A stretch of DNA of 64,000 nt, from positions 20,240,553 through 20,304,552 of the forward strand of contig NC_049983.1 of assembly GCF_000003815.2 (NCBI RefSeq), in the 5' to 3' direction. Source of the stretch: Branchiostoma floridae (lineage: Eukaryota; Chordata; Leptocardii; Amphioxiformes; Branchiostomatidae). A program made the position numbers and the translations under genes. Below are positions 33,334 to 45,847 of this stretch, piece after piece. A model generated the notes under the pieces. It was not told the origin of the DNA, ran no database searches, and saw nothing but the letters and a program-made list of their open reading frames with translations. Position 1 is the first letter of the stretch. Every line of letters starts with the position of its first letter.

Positions 33334-36300
33334 TCACTGCCCCACCAAGAGGGTAGGTCTGGAGTTGTACTCGACACACTTGGAGGGGTCTGCTGGGAAG
33401 TGCTGCTGGCACAGGGTCATCAGCCGCTTCAGGGCCTACAGAAACACGGCAGAGGGAAGGATATAGTTGGCTTTGTTAAAAGACTAAGTTTTGGTATACC
33501 ATGTATTTGTCGCTTAACAGCATAACTAAGGTGGAGGCTATGGATGGATTGTTATAATAGCAAGTGTTTATGTCTTGTCCTACACAAGAAATAAATAGAT
33601 TTCGGGTCCCCTGGCAGCTTTACTTTATACTGCAGCAAAATCTCTGCATTTATTGCCCACTCAGAATATATAGGTGCTATTGTTACACAAACTATTGAGC
33701 AGTCACTACACACATGTTTGACAGCACTTGTGGAGTGTGTGTAAAGACACATACCTGGATGTACTTCCTTTGTGTCTCGTCATTGAGAACATCTGCGGTG
33801 CAGTCAAGGAACCAACAATGATGTTGACCTATACATTTCTGCCCTATAAGACTAACTGGTACCTACATATAATATTTTTAGAACCCTACAAGGTATTTCT
33901 CAATATTCAAAATGACAACACCCTCTCTCAGCTGTCATATTACAAGAAAGAAGATTTTACATAACCTTCACAAAATTCATTGCTCATCAAATACTTGTGC
34001 TCAAGAAATAGCATACAACTGGCGCCATTTAAAAGTATCCAGAATTTTCATTTTCTAGGCTGGCATTGTCGTTATTGTTGACAGTACAAAAACATCACTC
34101 AACCCTATGGGCTTCACACAAGACTCCATGTAAAGGATACGGGCCACGTTCTGTGCAAAGATCTTCTCTCTGCCGGTACGTGCGTGAATGCCGACCATGG
34201 TCACACCGATGGGCCATGGTGCGTTTCCTATCGCCATTCTCAGATAGGCATCATTAGCCTGAAACAACACAACACATTTGTATATTACATTCAGTCTGTG
34301 GTCACAGTTGCTGTCCTCAAACACTTCAAGAAAATGTTAAAATAGCACCATTAGCTATTGCTATTTTGGACACTTCTGCATCTTCATTCTCCAGAACTGC
34401 CTATTCCCATAGCATTTTCAGCCCAACAAGTCCAAATCTGAACTACGGTTTGTGCTTATTCATGACATGAAACTTGGAACTTTATTAAAGCACCACTTTG
34501 CAGGCACATGGGTAATCCTGAATTGTGTTGGTGTGTACACGTACAGCTTCAGATCATTTCAAATTTTGTTATCAAAACTAACATTGTTTAAAACTTATTA
34601 CAATTAATTTTTAAAAAATTTATACATTCTCAGATTTACACCTCAGTTTTTCTATAGCATAAAGAAATGACACGTACCCTCACATACTCTCTTTCCAACA
34701 GGTTTGAGACTATCTCTAGTAGGGCAAACTGGATATCAGATGGGACTGACTGAAGCACAACAAAAGAACATACAAAAAATCATTTGCGGTGAATATTTAC
34801 ATGCATAATAATACTATTACGGCTTTACTAAAAATGTTTATTATCTCAATTTTTGCTCAAAGTTTAAGGTAAGTGTTAAAAATACCTTTTAAACATTGCA
34901 GGTTTTAAATGCTCTCTTACTCAGCTTTTGAAGGTGATCCCTAAAAATGCTCAAGTGAAACCAAATGTGCTCTTAAGCTTAATCTATAATGTTCTTCCAT
35001 CAATGCAGAATGGATGAGAAACGCTTTGTTTTTGAAACCTTTATGACATCACAGCTTGTTAGGATACAATTGCCATACAAGTTGGACCATCAACAGTAAC
35101 AATTACAATGCTACAGAGTAGACATGCACCTTCTTCTTGAGCTTGTTGAAGAGTGGTCGGAGGTACTCCCCAGTCTGTGCATGTGTGGCCGTCATGAGCT
35201 TCCCCTGAACACTTCTCTTCACCTCCTCCTGACGAGCATTCAGCTCCTTTGCCCACTGATCCATCAGGAACTGGGACCACAGGACAGCAATCATCAACAC
35301 AAGTTAACTACTAGTATCTGGCAGTAGCACAAGAAACGTCCTAAACCCTCTCTTAGTATCTACCTCTTCTCTTGCATTCATGCTTTTAGGTACCATATAG
35401 GAAAGGATCTTTTTAAGTACAGCATGATTATTGCGAAAGTGTAACAATGAAAAGATGCCCCGGCTCCTACACTACCAAATACATAAGTCCTGTACCTTCA
35501 GCAATGATAAGCCCATTCAAGGATCAACTGAACATGCACAAGTAAAAGCCCCTGAGACATAGGCAAAACATGTCTGACCACTGTTATGTAAACCAACCAA
35601 CTGAAGCCATATATTTTGTACAAAAAATGGCCTTGACAAAAAACTGTTTACAAGATTACTACTCAGGGGCCTTCACCTTTGACCTTGCGCATATGTTCTT
35701 GGAATCATGAACCTATTGAGTACTGAAGGTGAAAACAAGAAGGAACGTGAAACAATTAGAGTCCAGGCTAACCAAACTGCTTTACCTATTTTTCCTCACC
35801 TTCAAAAACTTGAGAATCATCAACGACTCATTGCCACGCCTCTCCTTGTCATCTGATATCTTGCTCACAGTTGCTGCCATTTCCTGTAAAACACAACATA
35901 TCCTTTAATGTTATAAGAGTCTTCATACACACTTGTTCAAGACAAGTTAATGCTCATCCATTGTGGGTGTGCCTTAGTAATCATGTTGTAGTGATGTCTC
36001 AATTTCATCTGTCAAACCAAATAAACATGTATCTTAGCTATGATTATTACAAATCCATCAAAGAAACATGCATAGTAGGTGCTGAACGAACTATTTCTAG
36101 TGTCCCTACAAACCTTGATGTCTTCCAGAGTTGTACCGTCGTCGCTGACCCGGAGGTCGTACTTCCCGCGGGTGGGTCCGTCCATGCCCTCGCTGCGGGA
36201 CTCCACCATCTCCTTCAGGTACTGCTCGTCAACCTTGTCCATGGCAGCCTTCAGGTCATTCCTGAAGCCCTAAAGTGTGAGATAAGAAACTTTGGTGAAA

Positions 36301-38810
36301 CGAAAGACAACACTGCTCGTCCATCTTGTCCATGGCAGCCTTCAGGTCATTCCTGAAGCCCTAAACTAAAGTGTGAGGTAAGAAATTTTGGTAAAGGGAA
36401 AGACAACACTGCTCGTCCACCTTGTCTATTGAAGCCTTCAGGTCATTCCTGAAGCCCTAAAGTGTGAGGTAAGGAACTTTGGTGAAACGAAAGACAACAC
36501 TGCTCGTCCATCTTGTCCATGGCAGCCTTTAGGTCATTCCTGAAGCCCTAAAGTGTGAGGTAAGGAACTTTGGTAAAAGGGAAGACAATACACAATTATG
36601 ACAACTACCGCTAGTCTACAAAACAAGGAATACATGTATAACAAAGATGACAATAGTATAAAAGTGACCAAGATATGCACAACATAATTTCACTAAATCT
36701 TAAAGAGCATAAAGTTGCAATTTTGAATCCATAAGTCTGTGTTGACCGTGAATAAATACAAAATTGCTGTCACTTATATCTAACATTACAATACAGTTAT
36801 GTTTGAGTTTATTTGTGTTAGCCTAAATGCTTACCTTGTTCACTTCAGGCTCTAAGATTTCAATTCGTCTGAAAAACACCAAGCAAGGACGTTTACCGGT
36901 AGTTATGAATAACGTTTAGTAACTACATCCACATTTTGCCTCATAAGTAGAATGAATTGTTAATATTTGGTACTAGAATATTGACAGGTATCAAACATTG
37001 TGTCGCAGTATATTGTGTGATCAAAAACTGACCATGCTTCATTTTACAAAATAGTACTTAGCTTATACAAAACTTAACAGAAGTCTCTAGGAATAAGTAC
37101 ATGTTCCACACCTTAACCTCTGGTACGCGTCATAGTCTGTCTCCCCAAACAGTCTGACAGGCTCTTCTCTCTCGCGCAGTCTATAAATCACCTGAATATG
37201 AATAAAAACAACATCTTTTGTTTGTACTAACTTCAGTACAGACATTGCTTTAAAATGCAAGTCAGACCTGCAGTAATATTATACTAATAAGTTTCCCAGC
37301 TCAAAATCTATTTTGGGTGAATTTTCACAACTCTATATACCTGTTCAGTAATGTATATTTCTATCATTTTTACCATATAGTCTTACTGGAACCTACAATA
37401 GCATTAAGGTGCACCTAACCAAAAAATTTAAGATGGACCTGACTGGATGGACCAGCAGAACAATACATGATACAGATGGATCAGTCTGGATCAGACGGAC
37501 TAGAATTTAACAGAATCTAGCATACCTAATTTTGGTTAATGAAATCTGAGCAGTTAAACCTAAGATATCTATATTGATGTCTACACTGACCTCCTCTCTA
37601 GGTAGCATCTTCTTCTCCTTCTGCTCAGGGGAAACCTTGGATGTTCCTGGTGTGGGTTCTGTGCTTTTCTCCTGTTGCATCCATTTTGAAATACATGTGA
37701 AACAAGTACACCATACCAATATTCACATATTTCCATAGATTAAAAACTTGAAAAAATAGTTCTTTTCAGTTAAAGGAGCTATGACTGATATCTCTACAAC
37801 TAAATAAAGATGGAGAATTATGAATAACAGTCAGATACTTATTTCAAAATATCACACCCCAAACATTAGGAATAGATTCTCTTTCTCTGACATTAGTGAC
37901 AAGCAAAACATCAAATTGACCAGGGATGCTACTAGGTCAAATGTGGCCACAATACCCCATTTTGGCTGAAAATTAGGAAAAGGCCACACTGTGTACGGGA
38001 CAAAAATCCCCCACCCCAACTCCTTCGCTCCTCTCACACACACCCCATGCAATTTATTTTCTGGAAACAAATGTGATAGACATCAATTCACTGACAAATA
38101 TACTGTGCAAATGGTGCAGGCAAAATGTCAGAATCAACCAGTCCACACACCTCTTGATCTTGCTTGTCTTTCTCATACTGAAAGAGAATGAACAGATAGC
38201 GAGTTAGTCAACATATGTATTGACATCCATCAATAAGTACAAATGTGAATTATCAATATGTATATTGTCTTTGATGAATAGGGACACGGAGAAGCTTTGC
38301 ACTGCTACAACCCAAAAATAAATCCCAACAAAATGTTGAAAGTTATCCCTCACCAAGTTCATCCGTCTGTAGTAGTCTTCTTCTTGTTTGGCCTGCAGTT
38401 CACCTCTTTTGAAGAACTTCTTGTTTTCCTTCGTGTTTGCAAAATACATTGATTTACAGGTAATTCATTATATTTCTTTTAAAGAAATCTTTAATCTTTC
38501 ACACTTTTCACAAGAACACAGATTTACACTTGACAAATCACACTTGACAAAATTTGTGAAATATCAGGCATTTGATTCATTCATTCTATGACAGTTCAAT
38601 ATGACTTTACTCCTAGTGTCAATAATATTTCAATGACCATGATAATTACAAATTTGTTGACCTCTTGTTTAAAAAGTACGAATTTTTCAAGCATGGCTAT
38701 GTGTAGAAGTTTCCGGAAGTCAACAGCCCCCCTCCCACACTTACATCCACCAGCTTGGCGTCTTCTAGCTGCTTGCGTTTCCGCGCCATCTCCGCTTTCA
38801 GGATGTCCAT
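33334..38810 (-). CDS. PRPF18: Pre-mRNA-splicing factor 18
   Basis: Thirteen exons join in phase to 357 aa: 38745-38810 ([17 protein letters not shown]), 38354-38428, 38151-38177, 37591-37671, 37112-37191, 36835-36868, 36114-36269, 35800-35883, 35130-35270, 34678-34749, 34141-34258, 33755-33792, 33334-33435. The splicing-factor motif [20 protein letters not shown] (residues 84-103) binds upstream partners. The Prp18 helical domain follows from about residue 170 ([25 protein letters not shown]-type helix, then the highly conserved [20 protein letters not shown] loop). PRPF18 acts in the second catalytic step with SLU7, stabilising the 3' splice site (family knowledge). Human is 342 aa. The C-terminus ends VEYN plus nine extra residues. 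Exon 10 has two candidate acceptors 4 nt apart; phase selects 34749. Exon 7 is preceded by copied acceptors. Confidence 0.97.
36220..36585 (-). repeat. ~91-bp tandem array duplicating the exon-7 splice acceptor of PRPF18
   Basis: The exon-head segment GGTCATTCCTGAAGCCC (plus strand) occurs at 36254 (the functional exon), 36345, 36441 and 36532: spacings 91, 96 and 91 bp. Each copy holds about 50 bp of exon 7, the AG acceptor (CACACTTTAG on minus) and about 40 bp of upstream intron. Upstream copies have a few substitutions, for example CTTTAGG for CTTCAGG in the fourth. Confidence 0.93.
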
Positions 38811-39129
38811 GGTAAGTTTGAGACTTCTCACACCAGCTTAAACAGTGCCTGGAGGAGTATGTCGCCCCAAAACCTGCTGAAAATACAGAAAACGTGAAAA
38901 CTACGTCACCAAAAAATCGTCAACAAAGTTCTGTCGTGACCTCGGCATGCACATTATGAACTGTTTTGTGATTGGTTAAATTTGTTCAGAGCCTAGAATG
39001 CTAAACCAATCAAAACGGTTGTTACGTTGGATAGGTAACAAAGGTCCCGGATGAGCGACCTTAGAACCTCCCCATTGGCGCCATTTTTGATTGTAAGAAA
39101 GTGTACCAACTTTGATTTTCTCACAGAAA
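38811..39129. promoter_or_regulatory. Bidirectional promoter of PRPF18 (-) and MND1 (+)
   Basis: The two start codons lie head to head, 319 bp apart. The interval holds CCAAT boxes in both orientations (ATTGG 38971-38975, CCAAT 39006-39010, ATTGG 39074-39078) and a YY1-like GCGCCATTTT at 39078-39087, close to the MND1 start. No TATA box. Co-regulation is inference. Confidence 0.7.
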
Positions 39130-42100
39130 ATGTCGAAAAGAAAGGGTATATCACTAGAAGAGAAGAGACAGAGGATGCTGTCTGTCTTCTACGACAGGAA
39201 AGAGTTCTTCCAGCTCAAAGAACTGGAGAAAATCGGCTCCAAAGAGAAAGGAATTAACGCTATGGTGATCAAGGACGTGATCCAGGGGTTGGTGGACGAT
39301 GGTCTGGTGGACACGGAGAGGATCGGCACGTCTAACTACTTCTGGGCCTTCCCGAGTAAAGCCGTGCACACCCGCAAACGGAAGATAGACGACCTGCAGA
39401 AACAGCTGGGGGAGAGCGAGAGGAAGAGGAAGGCAACGGACGAAAGTATCAGCAAGGCAAAAGTGGGCAGGTAACTAAACTCTTACTCGCTAGCTCTTAC
39501 AGAGGGCCCCAAATTATGCCCTTTTCCGTAGAGCGTAATCGGCGGTTTTAATTCTACGTACTACGTAGAGAGACCGCTCGAATTCAACGTAGAGCGTTGT
39601 CGGTGCATTTTGCGTCGAGCGATATTGGCCTCTTTAATTCAACGTATTACATAGAAGCTAACCGGATTTTACCGTAAAACGTAATTCATATGAATTGTTC
39701 GTAAAGCGTAATTAAAATTTCATTCAATCTAACCAGTTAAACGGCAAAATTTACCCGTGAAAATGCAGGAAATTGCGTTTCAAAGGGTCCAGATTTCAAA
39801 ATTTCGCCGGACCTTCCTTGCGATAGCTCGCCCATTTGGGCACTGGACACGGTGAAAATATCTTGCGGAGGCATCGCCACCCAGAAATCTTTTTAACTAG
39901 AAATTTCATTATTGAACTTAGATTAGTTTACAAGCAAAATGTGGCCCTCATATGCAGGAAATGATGTTTCAGATAGTCAAGATTTCGATTTTTCTCTAGA
40001 CAGCCTTTGCGATGGCTTGCGCCTCCGGCACTCGTTGCCATCAAAAATCTTTTCTCTGACAGAAATGACAGCAAATTTCCCCGACAACCTTACGATGGCT
40101 TATGCTTTCGGTGCTCGAAATCTTGAAAAGTATGTTTGGGGGCGTCGCCCTCAAGTCAAGATATGTGAATTTCTAATAGAAATACTATTCAAATTAGCTT
40201 AGTCTATCAGCAAAATGTGCCTGTCAAAATGCAGGATATAGCGTTTTTAGAGGGTCAAGATTTCACAATTTTCCCCGGACGCCCCTAGGATTGTTGCGCC
40301 TACGCTTTCGGCGCTTCGAGTGCTGAAAATTACGTCAATAAGAAATTTGCTGTTGCCGCCTCTAGCCATAAAGACGGGTGCTTTTATATCATCTTAGTAA
40401 AGTTTGAATCTTGTTGATGGAATTGTCAGTTTTGTTTAGATCTCCTCATGTGTTCTGCCGTCGGCGATGGGGAGTTTTGGTTCGACATTTTGCATCAAGT
40501 ATCATTAGAGCTTATTGGAAGCTAAATAAATATCGCATTGGTGCAAAAGTTCAGCCAAAAGACGGTTAAGATTTGCATAATGCAATTCGTAATTTAGCGT
40601 AGAGCGTAAAGAAGCTTCCTGAATTTAGCGTATTACATAGCCGGTCCCCCGAATTTAGCGTAGAGCGTTGTCGGGACCCCCCCATTGGGGCCCTCCTTAC
40701 AGTAGCTACCACATCAGTACATGTACTAGTAGATAAACTTCCAGCAAAATATCAACACATACAAAGAACAATCATGCTCAAAATGATATCTAATCGTAAA
40801 TATTATATGGAGTCCTTTTTATTCTATGACAGAATACTTTGTGGTAGATGTTTCAATGATAATGATTTTGAATAGATTGGCATGATATTCTTTTTTTTTT
40901 AAATTTCATGATCTGGTATTCTTTCATTTTGGCCCATTTAACTTAATTTTAAGCATTTTCTGTTGAAAAATGACAGTTATAGTGAGTTATCATTATATTC
41001 CAATCTGAATAGAATCAACTTACATTTAATATTTACATGTACATGTTTACCCATTGCCAATTGTTAGAGTAAGTCTTTCAATATCAAAAAGATAACTAAA
41101 AGTTACAGGCAAATCAGTACCATTAATAATGTGCTCCATGTTATCACCACCTTAGAGAGGACTCTGAGTCAAGAGAGAAGATCTTAAAGGAACTGAAGGA
41201 GAAGAAGATCCAGTGTGAGAAGCTGACAGTACAGATAGAACACTACAAGGAGTGTGACCCAGAAGTACTGGAGGCCAAACGGCAGGAAACACAGGTCACC
41301 TGGTCTGTTATATACATGTAGTTATAGGCATGTAGAATATACAGAATTGAGATATTGGTCTGTGATGCAGGTAAGGAAGAGACTGGAATGAAGGTTGACA
41401 TGTCATGTAACCCATATCCCTGAGTATTCTCTCAGGGCTACTCAAGCACAGCAGCCTCGCCATGGTATGCGTTTTCAGCCAAGCACACTGGGTCATGTCC
41501 ATTCTTCTGCACAAGTGTGTTGGGTTCTCGTATGTGCAGAGGTTTGACACTTCAGTCTCCCTACGGTAATACAAGGGACTGCCAACTTACAGTCCCCCTT
41601 CAAAAGGACAAGGTGACACTTTTCCTGTTGTGTCCAAACCCGGGCGCAAACCTGGGCTGCCAGCTCCATGGAATTTGACCCAGATGTGGCGAGTAGCAGA
41701 GTGCACAGACCACTACACCATAGATGACGGTCTCCCCTTGTTTTGATTTTCATGTAATAATGAAAGCCTTATATAACTTGTAATTCTAGTCTGTATTGGA
41801 AATATTAGCTTATAAGTAATATGACATCTGATATTAAGCATGCTATATATTGCATGTATGTATATTTTTCTAATCCATCAAACAATCCTCTAATTATTGT
41901 ACTACTTTGCATGTGGAGGCAACCTCCTTAGCAGGCTGTATGATTTGGGCTGGTTTTCTGATGGTATATTGTAGTGCCATAGAGAGTATCATTTTCTGTA
42001 ATATTTAGTGTATTTATTTGTTTGTATTTAGATGAATCAAATCAGAAAAAAACATGGTCATAGAGAATGCTAGAAAGCAATTTGATGTCTGATGACCACC

Positions 42101-42336
42101 ATATGCACCACTGTTTTTTTTAGGGTATACATACTGTTTTATGCCTATATGTACAGTCAAGATGAATTACATTTATCACACTTCTCTCTCCCAAACAGGT
42201 GGCAAAAGATGCAGCCAACAGATGGACAGACAACGTGTTCTCCATCAAGTCCTGGTGTAAGAGGAAGTTTGGGTTTGAGGAGAGTGTACTAGACAAGCAG
42301 TTTGGCATTCCGGAGGACTTCGACTACATTGATTAA
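39130..42336 (+). CDS. MND1: Meiotic nuclear division protein 1
   Basis: Three exons: 39130-39470, 41156-41294, 42199-42336, in phase, 205 aa, the same length as the human protein. Starts [17 protein letters not shown]. The winged-helix region (residues ~15-75) includes [13 protein letters not shown] and [16 protein letters not shown] long charged coiled coil follows (~80-160). The C-terminal domain has [20 protein letters not shown] and KRKFGF and ends [13 protein letters not shown]1 pairs with HOP2/PSMC3IP to stimulate DMC1/RAD51 strand invasion in meiosis (family knowledge). An upstream in-frame ATG at 39112 exists, but the family start and a Kozak-like AAAATGTCG favour 39130. Divergent from PRPF18. 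Intron 1 holds a 1.2-kb transposon. Confidence 0.97.
39503..40694. mobile_element. Non-autonomous DNA transposon (hAT-like) in MND1 intron 1
   Basis: Terminal inverted repeats AGGGCCCCAA at 39503 and TTGGGGCCCT ending at 40694; flanking 8-bp near-duplication TCTTACAG (39495-39502) / CCTTACAG (40695-40702). Subterminal zones at both ends repeat GTAGAGCGTTGTCGG and GTATTACATAG motifs. The interior carries three diverged copies of a longer block, anchored at GCAGGA 39765, 39954 and 40231. No transposase frame. The 8-bp target site suggests hAT, but the family is not proven. Confidence 0.75.
40740..41155. other. Remainder of MND1 intron 1
   Basis: AT-rich, with a T homopolymer at 40892-40901. 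Nothing recognisable. Confidence 0.5.
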
Positions 42337-42756
42337 ACTTCCTTCTCTAAAGTCTCAATGATCTTAACCTTAATGCTATACTTATCACTGGTAATGTAAA
42401 TTACAAGGACTAATGATATTGTACAGCTATGATGCCAAGTTTATGGGACACTTTAAATCAACGTTTTTGGTGATTATTTGTCCTCTGTTGCTAGCTTATA
42501 CTATCTATAGTAAAAGGTCGAAGAATTCCAGTATGTAGCTTTACCAATGTAGATACATTGTTGTATAATGTACATAGAAAAAGTATCAAATGTGCTAGTA
42601 GCATTTCTGCCAGGTATATGATAAATCCTGTACTGTTTTCTTTCTCTTTTTTTATTACAATGTTACTATGGCTGTAATAAGAAGTTTATGCTGTATGTCA
42701 CTTTGTGATGAACAAATCAGCCAAATTATTGTGTACATTTGACAATCTTTTTTTGG

Positions 42757-42762
42757 ATTAAA
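42757..42762 (+). terminator. Poly(A) signal of MND1 (ATTAAA)
   Basis: ATTAAA about 420 bp after the MND1 stop codon, following a T-rich stretch. Confidence 0.5.
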
Positions 42763-45079
42763 CTAGGACTGCACTTATCACTGGGGCCGGATATTTGTCT
42801 GGCTTCTGCTTCACACCGTTTTGTTGTCACATCATCAATGTATTCCACAAATACGTGTATTATTTCTTAAATTCCTTTGCACCCCCCCCCCCCTCCCCAC
42901 ACACCTTTGCTATGATTAGCTGTTTTCTATTCCAGTGGCAATCTCAGAACATGAATTTCCAGTGTGACATCCTCATTGCCATTTTCAGGATGTCAAACAG
43001 ACATTTGATATGACCTCCTTGATCTCTCACTTTGACTTGAAAGGGGCAGGTGAAAGCCTCTTTACTATGCAGTTCTGTCAAGAGTTATGCGAATTCACTT
43101 TTTCATGAATGTTGGACCAATGCGTTTTTACCAAATGCCACTGTGTTGCTATGTTCAGTCAGTATCAACTCCCATTTATCTTACATACACTGACAGGCTG
43201 CCTGCTTGGCTGCACGTATTGCTGTTTAGAGAGACATGTACTTGTATTCTTTTGATGAATGGGAGTGTCAAAAGAGTCTACAAAGATGGTGTGATAGGTT
43301 GATGGCTGGAGTCTTCCCACAGTTTTGTCACAAGCCATTTACTTCAATTTTGTCACAAAAGTTGGCATGATGAAGGATGAAAAATGAGGTTACCACATAT
43401 CATCTGCGACACTATCGGCCCCCAGTTTCATACCTGTATTGACAGGCCTATTTAGACTGACATGTACATATTATCTTTCAGATGAAGTTCACAGGGGTCC
43501 CCTGCGATATGGTAATAAGTTGACTCCTTGGGGCTGAATAGCACATAAAAAGAGCGTTACTTATTGGAATATCGGAAAGGCTCCAGAGAGATAAGGACAC
43601 ATCCATGCAGTCCTCCAGATGTAGTTGTTTCAAAACGATGACAGTGAATCCAGTTTCAGCTCATTTATTTTGCCAGGATTCCTAGTGGAAGAACCCTGGC
43701 ATAAAATAGTTCTCACGGAGTTATTTCTACATACACGACGGTACTTGCGATGGAAACGTACAAGGATGATTCATCGTCACGTGACTTTTGTTTCAAGTCC
43801 AACAAGAAGTCGAGGATCCCATACGTATGAGAACTTCAACTTTGTAGGGTTTCCATTCGCATGTACCCACTAATGTATGTAAAAATCTAGATCTTACGTT
43901 CGGAGTTGTTTGAGGCCAACGCGACACGCTAAAGGGTTGTTCCGTCATGCGATTTTTTTCTGTCACGACATTGTCTGAATAATCAAACTTCAGCAGCCGT
44001 CCACTGGAGGTGGTCGGATAAGCCCCCGACAGCCAGAGATTGTGTAGCACAGGCTAGTCACGACACAGCCAGATTCATGGTTTACGTTACCTTGCTGGTG
44101 GCCGTTGACGATAACAATATGGCCTCAAAAACATATCATGCGCTCTTGAACTTAAACAAATACACACTTATAGAACTTTTATTTGTCGTACCATTGCCTT
44201 AAGTCTGTCCAAACACTTTCGCACGTCAAACTGCCGACTGATTTCCTGTGCAGCCAGTCACCTTTTAGAAAAGCGTTTCAGGTTGTTTGACAACTGTTAA
44301 GTGTGGCCCTTCTGCACCACGCGACAGGGCCGTGACAACGCAGAGTCGCGGGGTTTCTAAGTGACTTAAGTGTTTAAGACAAGTGAAGTCGGCCTTGAGT
44401 AGCCGTTGTTTAGTTCAGGTATTAGCAGCTCGGTTGCTAATGAGGAGAGTAGCCTCATTCTATCGTGAGCAATTACCCCAGATGGGATTGATTAAATGTG
44501 TACATTAGAGCAAGGGACTGACCGTAAACCGTGTTGTGGGTGTTATACACGTATGATAGCCTATAGGCCTAGTACCCGAGCACATCGTGAGCTTCCCGGG
44601 ATTTCATCGGTACTTTGGGTATTGCTCGTGCGCCCAGGCGAAGTAGCATACCCCTGGGAATTTTTTGCGGATGGGATTCAGCTACCTTACAGAAAGACCA
44701 ATGATCAGTCAGTGAGACTGGCCATAGCTAGGGTCGGTAAGAAAATAGCCGGGACCGTAGGATGGTTACCAGTTTACATTGCACATCACGACTGTTAAGT
44801 TTACAATTTTCTATGTGGATACAGAAGAGGAAGTACACACGGTTCCATGGGCCTGCTAGAATTGAAACAAAGACAGAATAGCACACAGTAAGATTTACCC
44901 ATTTATTTACATACGGGCAATATTACGCCACTGCGAGGGCAACGCAAGTACGCTGTGTTATGTTGTGTTTCACACAAAACTAAAACTGTATCGTATTACA
45001 CAATATCGACAATAGTTTACATTGTCAAATACTGGAAAAGGTAACGTCACATCCTGGTTGTCCTTTGTTTGATATTGTC
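42763..45079. other. Intergenic region right of MND1
   Basis: A C homopolymer (42883-42892) and several short open frames on both strands (for example 43793-44050 minus, 44496-44798 plus) with no family match I can defend. I see no gene. Confidence 0.4.
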
Positions 45080-45178
45080 TCAATAGATCTCATTTATAGC
45101 GTCAATCACAATTCCGTCAACAGGAACATTTATGTTTTCTATTTCTGTACCCTCCACCTTTCGTCCCTTAATAATGCT
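45080..45178 (-). CDS. Candidate 3'-terminal coding exon of an unidentified gene
   Basis: On the minus strand a good acceptor (TTTTGACAG) precedes 32 codons and a TGA: begins SIIKGRKVEGTEIENINV and ends DAINEIY. Balanced, protein-like composition in phase 0, which fits the phase-0 donor of the exon at 45789-45847. Function unknown. Confidence 0.4.
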   Translation of the reverse strand, partial: SIIKGRKVEGTEIENINVPVDGIVIDAINEIY

Positions 45179-45489
45179 CTGTCAAAACACAAAGAATGAG
45201 CTGGTGTACAGCCATTTTACGCTTTACATTGTAACGACAAAGTGCTGTACATACATACATGTATTTTAGATAGATCATAATGTTACTGTAGGCTACATGT
45301 TGGCTTCAATATACTGCCATAATTTACAGGTATTATTTTGTATTTAGTCCGAGAGGAGACATGGTTCTGGGTATATAACTTTGGTCACTCTCTATGTTTC
45401 TAGTATGTAGCTTTGGTCACTCGCTTTCCTCTGTATTCACTGTTGATGCCAGCATCTCTGAAATATACGGATGGAGCCAGCTCCTAGAC

Positions 45490-45745
45490 TTAAAGTGCAC
45501 TCTCACTGCGCTGGCGTCAAGCTTGCGTCACTGCGGGGTTCGTTCACTGTGTCACTGTTTTGTAATTTTGTCCGTTTTTTTTTAATAATTTAGATATTGC
45601 GTAATACGTAAAAGTATGACTTAGAGGATGACAAAGTACTCAAAAAGTAAGAAAATTTCGTAATTTATCACTGAAATTCGCTGAGTATCTTTCGAACCCT
45701 GCAGTGACGCAAGCTTGACGCAAGTGCAGTGAGCGTGCACCTTAA
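45490..45745. mobile_element. 256-bp MITE with ~55-bp inverted repeats, TTAA ends
   Basis: The left arm starts TTAAAGTGCAC at 45490 and the right arm ends with GTGCACCTTAA at 45745. Arms share GCGTCAAGCTTGCGTCACTG in opposite orientation and are over 85% identical by eye. The AT-rich loop contains no ORF. Terminal TTAA would fit a piggyBac-type target, and TA a mariner-type; I cannot choose between them. Confidence 0.85.
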
Positions 45746-45788
45746 CAGCGGTAGATATTCTGTGACAGACGCAGGTGGGCGTGGTTAC

Positions 45789-45847
45789 ATGGCCCCTGGC
45801 CCAGGTGTAGACGTCTCGAGGATCATCTTCAGATGTTTGGAGAACGT
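45789..45847 (-). CDS. Candidate internal coding exon of the same unidentified gene
   Basis: Flanked by a TATCTTTCAG acceptor and a CAT|GTAACC donor on the minus strand. In the frame set by the downstream exon it reads VLQTSEDDPRDVYTWARGH. Phase-1 acceptor, phase-0 donor. Lies 43 bp from the MITE at 45490-45745. No homologue recognised. Confidence 0.4.

Noticed and set aside
34745-34749. Alternative exon-10 acceptor of PRPF18 four bases downstream
   Set aside because: Both AGs look usable, but only the upstream one keeps the reading frame and the conserved protein.
43793-44050. Minus-strand frame with GRLLKFDYSDNVV, reminiscent of beta-propeller (APMAP/strictosidine-synthase-like) strands
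   Set aside because: Only one short motif, no flanking splice sites or further blades found; too weak to claim a gene or pseudogene.
44496-44798. 100-codon plus-strand frame
   Set aside because: No family features, no promoter or splice context; length is within chance for this GC content.
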